Shown here in pieces: positions 18,094 through 26,301 of a stretch of DNA of 64,000 bases. Each line of letters begins with the position of its first letter. The first letter of the stretch is position 1. Location of the stretch: NCBI RefSeq assembly GCF_017921835.1, contig NZ_JAGEMN010000001.1, positions 1-64,000 on the forward strand. Reading direction: 5' to 3'. Below the pieces are notes generated by a model that did no database searches, had not been told where the DNA came from, and worked only from the letters and a program-made list of their open reading frames with translations. The DNA comes from Sporosarcina sp. 6E9. GTDB lineage: Bacteria; Bacillota; Bacilli; Bacillales_A; Planococcaceae. The translations under genes and the position numbers were made by a program.

Positions 18094-19290
18094 ATGACAA
18101 ACCGCCGTCTGTTTACGTCAGAATCAGTGACAGAGGGACATCCGGACAAAATGTGTGATCAGATTTCTGATGCCATTCTGGATGCAATTTTAGCAGAAGA
18201 TCCAAATGCACGTGTCGCATGTGAAACGACCATCACAACAGGGCTCGTTCTTGTTGCTGGTGAAATTACAACGACAACATATGTTGATATTCCAAAAGTA
18301 GTTCGAGAAACCGTAAAAGAAATAGGTTATACTCGTGCGAAGTTTGGTTTTGATTGGGAAACTTCTGCAGTATTAACTGCAATTGACGAACAATCAGCAG
18401 ATATCGCTGCTGGTGTAGACCAGGCACTTGAGGACCGTGAAGGTTCAATGTCCGATGAAGACATCGAGTCAATTGGCGCAGGAGATCAAGGACTAATGTT
18501 CGGATATGCTTGCAATGAAACACCGGAACTCATGCCGCTTCCGATTAGTATGTCACATAAGCTTTCAAAAGAGCTGGCGAGAGTGCGAAAAGAAGAAATT
18601 CTTTCGTATTTACGTCCAGATGGCAAGACACAAGTGACTGTAGAATATGATGAAGACAATAAACCATTACGAATAGACACAATCGTTATTTCAACTCAAC
18701 ATGATCCGGAAGTAACGCTTGAACAAATTCAGCAAGATATTAAAAAATACGTAATTGAACCGATTGTACCAGCGGATTTAATAGATGCAGATACTAAATA
18801 TTTCATCAATCCAACAGGACGTTTTGTTATTGGCGGCCCACAAGGTGATGCAGGACTTACGGGACGCAAAATCATTGTCGATACATACGGCGGATATGCG
18901 CGTCACGGCGGGGGCGCATTTTCTGGAAAAGATGCGACAAAAGTTGACCGTTCAGCTTCTTATGCGGCACGTTATGTTGCGAAAAACATCGTTGCGGCAG
19001 GTCTCGCCGATAGTTGTGAAGTTCAACTTGCTTACGCGATCGGTGTTGCACAGCCTGTATCGATTTCGATTAATACATTCGGAACAAGCACAGTAGAAGA
19101 GAGCAAACTTGTCGAAGTTGTTCGTGAGTTATTCGACCTTCGTCCAGCCGGCATTATTAAAATGCTTGACCTTCGTCGTCCGATTTACAAACAAACAGCT
19201 GCTTATGGTCACTTTGGCCGTACGGATATTGATCTTCCGTGGGAACAAACTGATAAAGCTGAAGCTTTGAAAGAACTAGCTAATAAATAA
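18094..19290 (+). CDS. metK: S-adenosylmethionine synthetase MetK
   Basis: 398 aa. It makes SAM from methionine and ATP. Signatures: [20 protein letters not shown] at the N-terminus, [12 protein letters not shown], and the lysine/phosphate loop [27 protein letters not shown] lies at good spacing before the ATG. It is controlled by the S-box directly upstream, and a bidirectional terminator follows. Confidence 0.98.
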   Translation: MTNRRLFTSESVTEGHPDKMCDQISDAILDAILAEDPNARVACETTITTGLVLVAGEITTTTYVDIPKVVRETVKEIGYTRAKFGFDWETSAVLTAIDEQSADIAAGVDQALEDREGSMSDEDIESIGAGDQGLMFGYACNETPELMPLPISMSHKLSKELARVRKEEILSYLRPDGKTQVTVEYDEDNKPLRIDTIVISTQHDPEVTLEQIQQDIKKYVIEPIVPADLIDADTKYFINPTGRFVIGGPQGDAGLTGRKIIVDTYGGYARHGGGAFSGKDATKVDRSASYAARYVAKNIVAAGLADSCEVQLAYAIGVAQPVSISINTFGTSTVEESKLVEVVRELFDLRPAGIIKMLDLRRPIYKQTAAYGHFGRTDIDLPWEQTDKAEALKELANK

Positions 19291-19337
19291 GAAAAGCGTT
19301 AGAAGCGGGGATGTCCCACTTCTAACGCTTTTTTATA
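19291..19337. terminator. Bidirectional terminator between metK and ytoA
   Basis: AAAAGCGTTAGAAG and CTTCTAACGCTTTT form a long stem with flanking A-run and T-run. Confidence 0.88.
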
Positions 19338-19359
19338 TTGGTGTGCAGGAAGAAAAAAT

Positions 19360-19872
19360 TTATTTCTGCAACCGCTTATAATACTGTCCTTTTTCAGCGT
19401 ACTCTCTTACAACGCGCGCCATATCCGCCCGGTCTTCGTCATTTAATTCGCGGACGACTTTTGCTGGGGAGCCGAGTGCTAACATGTTTGGAGGAATCTT
19501 TTTTCCTGGTGGCACTAAACTGCCGGCTCCGATGAATGCACCTTCGCCGATTTCGGCCCCGTCTAAAATAATTGAACCCATGCCGATCAGCGCGCCTTTT
19601 CTTATTGTGCAACTATGTAGTGTTACTTGGTGTCCTATTGTTACTTCGTCTTCAATAATCAGTGGAAACTTTGGGCTTTGATGAAGGCAACTTAAATCTT
19701 GGATGCTAACTTTTTTTCCAATGATAACGGGTGATACGTCGCCGCGAATGACGGTGTTAAACCATACGCTCGATTCAGCGCCGATCGTCACATCCCCCGT
19801 AATTGCTGCGTAATCTGCGATGAAAACTGATGGATCGATATTTGGTGTTTTATCTTTATAAGGGTAAATCAA
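19360..19872 (-). CDS. ytoA: Gamma-carbonic-anhydrase-like hexapeptide-repeat protein YtoA
   Basis: 170 aa left-handed beta-helix. Hexapeptide repeats run through the protein (IADYAAITGDVTIG, VSIQDLSCLH, VTIGHQVTLHSCTI, ALIGMGSIIL, AFIGAGSLVP). Potential metal ligands are in SCLHQSP and GHQVTLH, the arrangement seen in gamma-class carbonic anhydrases and PaaY-like proteins. The catalytic activity is not certain for this branch. It converges on metK, and the ATG follows an AGGAGAAA ribosome site. Confidence 0.88.
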   Translation of the reverse strand: MIYPYKDKTPNIDPSVFIADYAAITGDVTIGAESSVWFNTVIRGDVSPVIIGKKVSIQDLSCLHQSPKFPLIIEDEVTIGHQVTLHSCTIRKGALIGMGSIILDGAEIGEGAFIGAGSLVPPGKKIPPNMLALGSPAKVVRELNDEDRADMARVVREYAEKGQYYKRLQK

Positions 19873-19986
19873 ATATTTTCTCCTCTTTTCCTTCTGTAGT
19901 GTATAATCATCATAACAAAGAACATGGTTTTATTGAGAATTATTAGGGGAAATTAAGTGAGTATAACATAAAAGGGGGATTTGTCC

Positions 19987-20775
19987 ATGTGGAAATGGGA
20001 AGCGGAAGGTCAGCCAAAAGCCGTGGTTGCAATTGTGCACGGTGCATACGAACATCATAATCGATATGCTTGGCTTATTCAAAAACTGCGAAATAGTAAT
20101 TTTCATGTTGTCATGGGCGATTTACCAGGACACGGAACGCAAACTACTCGGAATATTCATGATGAAAAGTTTGCTACATACACGGAATACGTGAAAGAGC
20201 TTTTGAAAATTGGGATTGTCGATGGGCTTCCGTTATTTATAATAGGGCACGGTCTTGGTGCGACGCTTGTCATGCGTGTTTTGCAAACGGAAGACATCAT
20301 ATGTGCGGGTGTCATTATTAGTTCCCCGTGGTTGCAACTCGATCATCAACCATCAAAGTATGCGGGTGTGCTTACGAAGTTGTCATCATCTATGAAAATC
20401 AATCATAATATTAATGTTGAACTACTGACAAGGAATTATGATTTTTATATCGAAGCTCGTGATGATAAGAATTTCAGCTCAATGGTAACCGCAGGGTGGT
20501 ATAGAGAGTTGCAAAGTTATATGAAGACGGTTAATCAGCATGAAGGGACCATCCGAAATGTGCCTGTTTTGCTTCACGCGGGTGGACATGACAAAATTAC
20601 AGACACCACTGTCGCGAAAAATTGGCTTTTGAAACAACAGCTTACGGAATTTCAATATAAAGAATGGGCCAAGTTATACCATGACGTTTACCAAGAGCCC
20701 GAACAAGAAGAAGTATTTTTATATACGGAATCTTTCATGCATAGCGCTTTACGATCACTGGGGTATATCGTCTAA
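19987..20775 (+). CDS. Alpha/beta hydrolase (YtpA-like) lacking the catalytic serine
   Basis: 262 aa, resembling the lysophospholipase/monoglyceride-lipase-like YtpA family: VHGAYEHHNRYAWL, DLPGHGTQT, HAGGHDKITD (acid) and YHDVYQEPEQEEV (His). In place of the G-H-S-x-G elbow it reads IGHGLGA, so the nucleophile at residue 89 is Gly (codon GGT, 20251-20253). By family rules it should be inactive as a serine hydrolase; a ligand-binding or regulatory role is possible. The ATG at 19987 is preceded by AAGGGGG. A TTG two codons earlier is too close to that site. The signal peptidase gene starts 19 bases later, so they are probably co-transcribed. Confidence 0.85.
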   Translation: MWKWEAEGQPKAVVAIVHGAYEHHNRYAWLIQKLRNSNFHVVMGDLPGHGTQTTRNIHDEKFATYTEYVKELLKIGIVDGLPLFIIGHGLGATLVMRVLQTEDIICAGVIISSPWLQLDHQPSKYAGVLTKLSSSMKINHNINVELLTRNYDFYIEARDDKNFSSMVTAGWYRELQSYMKTVNQHEGTIRNVPVLLHAGGHDKITDTTVAKNWLLKQQLTEFQYKEWAKLYHDVYQEPEQEEVFLYTESFMHSALRSLGYIV

Positions 20776-20794
20776 AGATAAAGGTGGAGATAAA

Positions 20795-21322
20795 ATGAGT
20801 GAAGTGGACAAAAAAGAACTTTTTTCGTGGGTGAAATCAGCTGCAATTGCACTTATCCTTGTTATCCTTATCCGCCAATTTCTTTTTACACCTGTGATTG
20901 TATCCGGTGAATCGATGAAACCAACTTTTGAAAATGATAATATGATTGTTATTTCGAAAATCCATTCGATAAATCGTTTTGATATGGTTGTGTTTCATTC
21001 ACCGTATGCGGAAGATAATCTGATCATGCGGGTAATTGGACTACCTGGGGATCATGTTGTAATGGATAAAGATCATTTATATATCAATGATCAAGAACAT
21101 AAGGAAGATTATCTTGCGGCCCATAAGAATGAGATTTTTATCGGTGAAAGATTAACGGAGGACTTCGAAGTCGTTGTTCCTGAAGGAAAGATATTTGTAC
21201 TTGGAGACAATCGACGGTTTAGTAAAGATAGCCGGGAACTTGGATTTATCGATGAAAAATTAATCGTTGGGAAAGTGGCTTTTCGTTTTTATCCTTTAAC
21301 GGATATTGGTATTCCGAGATAA
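20795..21322 (+). CDS. lepB: Type I signal peptidase homologue with a substituted catalytic lysine
   Basis: 175 aa, with an N-terminal membrane anchor (about residues 11-31). Box B holds the Ser nucleophile (VSGESMKPTF, Ser 40) and box E is normal (GDNRRFSKDSRELG). Box D, normally K-R-x-x-G-x-P-G-D, here reads LIMRVIGLPGD, so the general-base lysine at residue 78 is Met (codon ATG, 21026-21028). In known S26A peptidases that Lys is essential. The start is set by AAAGGTGGAG before 20795; the reading frame runs further upstream without a ribosome site. Second gene of an apparent operon with the serine-less hydrolase. Confidence 0.88.
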   Translation: MSEVDKKELFSWVKSAAIALILVILIRQFLFTPVIVSGESMKPTFENDNMIVISKIHSINRFDMVVFHSPYAEDNLIMRVIGLPGDHVVMDKDHLYINDQEHKEDYLAAHKNEIFIGERLTEDFEVVVPEGKIFVLGDNRRFSKDSRELGFIDEKLIVGKVAFRFYPLTDIGIPR

Positions 21323-21403
21323 TCGGATTGCGGTTAGTGGTTATGCATTCGATTTGATTGGGCATACTTTCACTAGATGCAATGATGTAAAGGAGTGAAG
21401 GTA

Positions 21404-21592
21404 TTGTCGAATGAAGGAAAAAAACCACAATCCAAAAATAGCTTAGATGTCCTGAAAAATACGAAAATGAAGAGCGAAGAATTTTCGCACGAGGAAAGAA
21501 TGACGAATGAAGTGGCTTCAACGGAGTATATGGGAGGCGGAAAAAAACGCGGTTCATTGAAAAATGACAAGCTGGAATCTGGTGGTTTTTAA
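21404..21592 (+). CDS. Small hydrophilic protein, 62 aa
   Basis: Not recognised. Strongly charged, without hydrophobic segments (SKNSLDVLKNTKMKSEEFS...EYMGGGKKRG). A TTG at 21404 is the probable start, since AAAGGAG lies 8 bases upstream; a GTG at 21395 overlaps that site. It follows the signal peptidase homologue by 80 bases and ends at a terminator. Confidence 0.6.
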   Translation: MSNEGKKPQSKNSLDVLKNTKMKSEEFSHEERMTNEVASTEYMGGGKKRGSLKNDKLESGGF

Positions 21593-21600
21593 ATATTGAT

Positions 21601-21637
21601 AGCCTATTGCGTAGTTTATATGCAATAGGCTTTTTTG
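21601..21637 (+). terminator. Terminator after the 62-aa gene
   Basis: AGCCTATTGC and GCAATAGGCT pair around an 11-base loop and are followed by TTTTTT. Confidence 0.88.
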
Positions 21638-21642
21638 AATTA

Positions 21643-21677
21643 AAAAAGAACAAGCTAGGGGGAGCTTGCTCTTTTTA
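21643..21677. terminator. Second hairpin, terminator-like
   Basis: AAAGAACAAGCT and AGCTTGCTCTTT pair around a short G-rich loop with A-run and T-run flanks. It lies directly after the previous terminator and serves no gene on the minus strand that I can see. Confidence 0.55.
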
Positions 21678-21885
21678 GGAATTAGAACATTGGGAATGTG
21701 AATTTGACAAAGAAGTTAATGAGATAGTTCCGTTAAGGATATATCGTTTTTCTTATATGTAAATTCTCTCCTCAATGTCTATTACTAAGTGAATACCCCG
21801 ACATTCATTTTGTAAACATAGTTGATGATTAATAATATATCAGTAGGCTTGGATGAAGTGATGTGATTCGATTGGGAATATATTA
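21678..21885. other. Intergenic stretch without a recognisable gene
   Basis: From the double hairpin to the repeat array I see no supported coding region, RNA gene or clear promoter. The motif GTGAATA-CCCCGAC at about 21788 resembles GTGAATAGTCCCGAC just before array A (about 15490), which suggests a shared flank. Confidence 0.5.
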
Positions 21886-22270
21886 AAATGTCGTCTCAAT
21901 TCGGGAATGTGGTCTCAATCTAATAAAATGTTGTCGCGCGGAGCAATAATGTCGTCTCAATCCAGGGATGTGGTTGCAATCTAATAGAATGTCGTCTCGC
22001 GGAGCAATAATGTCGTCTGAATTCAGGAATGTGGTCTCAATCTAATAAAATGTTGTCGCGCGGAGCAATAATGTCGTCTTAATCCAGGAATGTGGCCTCA
22101 ATCTAATAGAATGTCGTCTCGCGGAGCAATAATGTCGTCTGAATTCGGGAATGTGGTCTCAATCTAATAAAATGTCGTCTCGCGGAGCAATAATGTCGTC
22201 TGAATTCAGGAATGTGGTCGCAATCTAATAAAATGTCGTCTCGCGCAGCAAAAATGTCGTCTCAATTCTT
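21886..22270. repeat. Array B: 61-bp super-repeat built of three 19-21-bp subunits
   Basis: The word AATG followed by T(C/G/T)GTC recurs at spacings of 19, 21, 21 bp in strict rotation. This gives a 61-bp unit whose first subunit starts at 21888, 21949, 22010, 22071, 22132, 22193 and (partial) 22254. The three subunits have different tails (AATTC-GGG, AATCTAATAA and GCGGAGCAAT types). It fills the region just upstream of the helicase gene. Confidence 0.93.
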
Positions 22271-22336
22271 GCTGGTTCTACATTCTGCTTCCAATATGGT
22301 AAATTAGAGACATCGTAAGTTGAAGGAGTTACATCT

Positions 22337-24499
22337 ATGACTGATTTTTTTGAGCGAAAAAAGATTGAACTTGGCATTGAATTAAATGACATCCAAAAGA
22401 AAGCGGTGTTGCAAACAGAAGGGCCGACACTTCTTTTGGCATGTCCAGGTTCGGGAAAAACAACAACTATTATTATGAGAATCGGGTACTTGATTGAGGA
22501 GAAAAAAGTGGATCCAAGGCGTATTAAAGCCATCACATTTAGTCGCGCTTCCGCGGCGGATATGACGGAGCGTTTTGCACGATTTTTCCCGCATAGTAAA
22601 CGGGTCGATTTCTCGACGATTCATAGTCTTGCGCTGCAAATCGCGCGTACCTATTTAGATAAGCAAAAAGTGACATACGAACTCATTGAGGGTAGTAGGG
22701 AATCGCGGACTGTGAATAAATTATTTCTACTAAAAAATATTTATAAAGAAGTGCTGAAAGAAGAGTGTACGGATGATCAATTTTCTACACTTTCTACATA
22801 CATTAGCTACTTGAAAAATCGTATGATCCCAATGGAAAAATGGAGCGAGTTGAAGGGGCCAGTTGAAAAAGCGGGCGTCATTGCCCAGAAGTATGAAGCG
22901 TTTAAATCAAAACAACCGGGTCATTTATTCTTAGATTTTGACGATATGTTAGTCGTTGCAGAAGAAGCACTTCGACTCGACGACGATCTTGCTGGACAGT
23001 TTCGAAATAAATACGATTATGTGCTGACGGATGAAAGCCAGGATACTTCGCTCGTACAACACCAGATTGTCGAGCATCTAGTAGCGCATCACGGAAATCT
23101 TTGCGTGGTCGCGGACGATGATCAATCGATTTACACGTGGCGCGGTGCTGATCCAGATTATTTATTGGCGTTTAAAAAGGTCTATCCGGATGCACAGGTC
23201 TTAATGATGGAACGAAATTATCGTTCAACGAAAGAAATCGTGAAGACGTCTGCCGAATTTATTAAACGAAATAAGAATCGTTATCCGAAAGAAATGCATA
23301 CTGAAAACCCATCTGCCGGGCCGATTACATTGAAACAATTGGATGATCCGAAACGGCAACTTGAATATGTCACTTATGAATTATTAGGTGAGAAAGAACT
23401 CAGTGATGTCGCCATTTTATTTCGAAATAACTCGTCGTCAACGATGTTTGTGAGTGAATTACATCGCAGAGGAATCCCGTTTTATATGAAAGACGCCGAT
23501 GATAGGTTTTTTGCGCATTGGATTGTAGAGGATATATTGAATTTCATGCGATTAAGCTTCAATACAGAACGAAAAGATATTTTCGCGAAAGTCATTTTGA
23601 AAATGAATCTGTACGTTTCACGGAGTATGGTGACGCAATTTGAAAATAGTCAAACGACGGGGAATGTGTTCGATGCGTTTATTCGAAGTGTAGATTTAAG
23701 GAACGATCAAATAAAAAAACTTGAAGATTATAAAAAGGAGTATCAAGTAATCCCAGAGATGCGTCCGATGCGTGTGATCCAACTCATTCGAAACGACCTT
23801 GGGTATGAAGCTGCCCTGAAAAGCAGGGCGGAAAAGTTTGGTTTTAGGTTCGAGCATCTGCAAAGTATTCTTGATACGCTCGAAGGAATCGCAGCGCCGC
23901 TTCGAACGATGGTGGAATTCGCGAACCAATTAAAGGAACTGGAAAACGCTGTACAAAATGCGAAGTTTAATCCGCCTGAAAACGCGGTGACGTTATCGAC
24001 ATTTCACAGTTCCAAGGGGCTTGAATTCAGACGCGTGTTTATGATTGATTTGATAAAAGGCATTATTCCATCTGAGGATGATGAAGGCAGCGATGCGACT
24101 TTAGAAGAGGCTAGACGGCTTTTTTATGTCGGCATGACACGGGCAAAAGAACGTCTGGAACTATTAACGTATCGACAAGATAATGGGAAAGCAGAAGAAG
24201 ATTCTCGTTTTTTGTATGAAGTGCGAAGATTATTGGTAAAGCCCAAAGAATTGAACGGGGTTACGAAATCGACTCCAGCGTCGAAAAAACCTAACTTCAA
24301 AGTTCAGATTAACCCGAACGGCATTCAAACGAGTAAAGGACTAGCAATTGGCATGAAGGTCAAACATCGGGTATTTGGACACGGAGAAATAAAGGGCCTA
24401 CAAGATCAGGAAATAGCAATCCAATTTGAGAAGATGGAAAGGCGATTTGATCTTGAAACGATTTTGTCGCTCGGACTTTTAGAAGAGGTAGACCTATGA
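22337..24499 (+). CDS. UvrD/Rep-family ATP-dependent DNA helicase (YjcD-like)
   Basis: 720 aa superfamily 1A helicase. Motifs in order: Q-like LNDIQKKAVL, Walker A ACPGSGKTTT (about 34-43), motif Ia ITFSRASA, motif II DESQDTS, motif III DDDQSIYTWRGA, motif IV MERNYRST, motif V/VI TFHSSKGLEF and YVGMTRAKERL. The C-terminal tail (KVKHRVFGHGEIKGL) is the small Tudor-like domain seen in PcrA/UvrD relatives. It translocates 3' to 5' on single-stranded DNA by family rule. Shorter than PcrA and closer in layout to Bacillus YjcD. AAGGAG precedes the ATG. It overlaps crcB by 4 bases. Confidence 0.9.
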   Translation: MTDFFERKKIELGIELNDIQKKAVLQTEGPTLLLACPGSGKTTTIIMRIGYLIEEKKVDPRRIKAITFSRASAADMTERFARFFPHSKRVDFSTIHSLALQIARTYLDKQKVTYELIEGSRESRTVNKLFLLKNIYKEVLKEECTDDQFSTLSTYISYLKNRMIPMEKWSELKGPVEKAGVIAQKYEAFKSKQPGHLFLDFDDMLVVAEEALRLDDDLAGQFRNKYDYVLTDESQDTSLVQHQIVEHLVAHHGNLCVVADDDQSIYTWRGADPDYLLAFKKVYPDAQVLMMERNYRSTKEIVKTSAEFIKRNKNRYPKEMHTENPSAGPITLKQLDDPKRQLEYVTYELLGEKELSDVAILFRNNSSSTMFVSELHRRGIPFYMKDADDRFFAHWIVEDILNFMRLSFNTERKDIFAKVILKMNLYVSRSMVTQFENSQTTGNVFDAFIRSVDLRNDQIKKLEDYKKEYQVIPEMRPMRVIQLIRNDLGYEAALKSRAEKFGFRFEHLQSILDTLEGIAAPLRTMVEFANQLKELENAVQNAKFNPPENAVTLSTFHSSKGLEFRRVFMIDLIKGIIPSEDDEGSDATLEEARRLFYVGMTRAKERLELLTYRQDNGKAEEDSRFLYEVRRLLVKPKELNGVTKSTPASKKPNFKVQINPNGIQTSKGLAIGMKVKHRVFGHGEIKGLQDQEIAIQFEKMERRFDLETILSLGLLEEVDL

Positions 24500-24873
24500 A
24501 GAGTTATTTATGGATTGGGCTTGCTGGCGCGCTTGGTGCGCTATCACGAACTGGGATTGGAGAGCTAATCCCGCATGAATCAGGATTTCCGTTCGCTACT
24601 TTTTCGGTGAATATGATTGGCACGTTTATATTATGTTTATTCGTTTCAGGTATTATCACAAAGATTAGTAAAGCTACACATATTCAAAATGCGGTGAATA
24701 CGGGCTTTCTTGGTTCGTTTACAACGTTTTCCGCGTTAAGTATGGAGACTGTCTTGCTTTTTGAAAATGGACAGCTTGTCATTGCAGTTCTGTACGTTGT
24801 ATTTAGCATTATTGGCGGGCTTGCCGCTGGTCTGCTCGGATTTTATGTCGGTCGGAAGAAGGTGGCAGTTTGA
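24496..24873 (+). CDS. crcB: Fluoride channel subunit CrcB (copy 1)
   Basis: 125 aa, four hydrophobic segments. It has the Fluc signatures GALGALSRTGIGE, FPFATFSVNMIGTFILG-like and NTGFLGSFTTFSALSMETV, with the conserved Asn and the Phe-box TTFS. The ATG overlaps the helicase stop (ATGA). The pair of small homologues in tandem is the usual arrangement for heterodimeric fluoride exporters in Bacilli. No fluoride riboswitch was recognised upstream. Confidence 0.93.
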   Translation: MKSYLWIGLAGALGALSRTGIGELIPHESGFPFATFSVNMIGTFILCLFVSGIITKISKATHIQNAVNTGFLGSFTTFSALSMETVLLFENGQLVIAVLYVVFSIIGGLAAGLLGFYVGRKKVAV

Positions 24874-25232
24874 GCTTTCTTGAGCTAGCTGCGATTGGCG
24901 TTGGCGGCTTTTTGGGTGCTGTCACGCGGTATTTCATGGCCACGAAGATGAATGAATCTGGGCGCTTTCCTATAGGGACATTGCTTGTGAATTTAGCGGG
25001 TTCATTACTAATTGGTGTTGTATTCGGTTCTGATTTGTCACGAATATGGACGCTGCTCTTGGCTTCTGGTTTGGCAGGGTCTTTGACGACGTTTTCAACG
25101 TTAAACAAAGAACTGATTGAATTATGGCAAGGCGGTAAGCGTATCAAAACGATTCTTTACGTTTTGATTACTTTTTCCGGGGGAATTATTTTAGCGCTGC
25201 TTGGTTATTATTTAGGCTCGATTTATTCATAA
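24870..25232 (+). CDS. crcB: Fluoride channel subunit CrcB (copy 2)
   Basis: 120 aa paralogue of the preceding gene: GGFLGAVTRYFMA, FPIGTLLVNLAGSLLIG, and ASGLAGSLTTFSTLNKE. The first codon is TTG, overlapping the stop of copy 1 (TTGA) and preceded by AAGGTGG. Expected to assemble with copy 1 in antiparallel topology to export fluoride. Confidence 0.92.
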   Translation: MSFLELAAIGVGGFLGAVTRYFMATKMNESGRFPIGTLLVNLAGSLLIGVVFGSDLSRIWTLLLASGLAGSLTTFSTLNKELIELWQGGKRIKTILYVLITFSGGIILALLGYYLGSIYS

Positions 25233-25285
25233 ATCATCATTCATTCACATAAAAAACTAGTGACACATAACCGAAGGATGATGGA

Positions 25286-25990
25286 TTGGAACATGTCTGG
25301 TTTGTTGGTTTTATAGCTACTTTTTTCGGAGTGGTAATTGGCGGTGGCCTTTCCTATTTCATAAATGGATTTAAGAGAAGTATGGGCACGATTTACGCTG
25401 TTTGTGCGGGGCTAATTTTAGGTCTAATGAGTTTTGGTATTGCACCTGAAGCGATTGAAATGGGGAATTGGATTGTATTATCCATTGGTTTTATAGTTGG
25501 CGTATTATTGTTTCGATTTGTCCATGCGATGTTGGAGATCCATTTACACAAGCGCCCTGATTTAAAGAGTGGTTTTCTGCTAACGATTATTATCTCATTT
25601 CATAATTTACCGATCGGTGTCATTCTAGGAACGAGCGAAGAATCAGCTCTAAGTACATCCTTATTACAAACGCTTATCTTACACAATATTCCCGAGGGCA
25701 TGGTCTTATTTACGTTATTGTTTATAGCTGGCTTCCGTTTATTACCGTTACTATTTCTATCTTTTATTGTTGCGGCACCGGTCGCAGTTGGGGCAATTAT
25801 TGGTGAGATGATTGGCACACAAAATACGCATTTATGGTCATTCTTAATGAGTTTGACAGTGGGCACGATTTATATGGTGACCATGAAAGAAATACTGCCC
25901 GAATCAGTCAAACATTCATCCAATGCGTATAGTGTTTTTGTAGCTGTTATTTCGTTTTTCTTGATAGGCGCTTATTTACTTTTTGTATAA
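25286..25990 (+). CDS. ZIP-family divalent metal transporter
   Basis: 234 aa with about seven to eight membrane helices. The two metal-binding ZIP helices are readable: ISFHNLPIGVILG (helix IV) and LILHNIPEGMVLF (helix V). These His, Asn and Glu residues form the binuclear site in ZIP proteins, which import zinc, iron or related ions. The first codon is TTG, preceded by AAGGATG. Monocistronic, with a strong terminator after it. Confidence 0.9.
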   Translation: MEHVWFVGFIATFFGVVIGGGLSYFINGFKRSMGTIYAVCAGLILGLMSFGIAPEAIEMGNWIVLSIGFIVGVLLFRFVHAMLEIHLHKRPDLKSGFLLTIIISFHNLPIGVILGTSEESALSTSLLQTLILHNIPEGMVLFTLLFIAGFRLLPLLFLSFIVAAPVAVGAIIGEMIGTQNTHLWSFLMSLTVGTIYMVTMKEILPESVKHSSNAYSVFVAVISFFLIGAYLLFV

Positions 25991-26048
25991 AAGAAAAGCC
26001 GTTATGAGTTTCATCCCTATTGGGTGAAGTTCATAGCGGCTTTTTTAT
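25991..26048 (+). terminator. Terminator of the ZIP transporter gene
   Basis: AAAAGCCGTTATGA and TCATAGCGGCTTTT form the stem, with TTTTTT following. Confidence 0.88.
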
Positions 26049-26080
26049 TTTATCAATTAAAAAGCACCGACAAATTTCAA

Positions 26081-26113
26081 TTGTGACCAATTGAGATAAT
26101 TGTTTTGTCACAA
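26081..26113. promoter_or_regulatory. Dyad upstream of cydA, possible redox-regulator site
   Basis: TTGTGAC and GTCACAA lie 19 bases apart with an inner CAATTG...TAATTG pairing, about 190 bases before cydA. Rex, which represses cyd operons in Bacillus, recognises TTGTGAA-type half-sites but with a shorter spacer, so the assignment is tentative. The rest of 26049-26301 shows no gene. Confidence 0.35.
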
Positions 26114-26301
26114 TAGGGTTAAGGACATAATTTCGCCAAACTTTGGACAAGAAAACGAGACAGATTAGTCAATGCTTCGGCATATAAACTTCATAGATAG
26201 TGCAAATGTACAATGTAGAATGGTAAATGTGTTGAAAAAAGTCAACTATCTACTATTGATAAATTACTATTGTCGGCAACGTTTAAAGGAGTGAATACGA
26301 C

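Noticed and set aside
22225..22639. Minus-strand frames at the start of the helicase gene
   Set aside because: They are antisense to the helicase and partly within array B, and have no translation signals.
24300..24500. Fluoride riboswitch for the crcB pair
   Set aside because: The crcB genes are translationally coupled to the helicase gene, and no fluoride-aptamer sequence was recognised.
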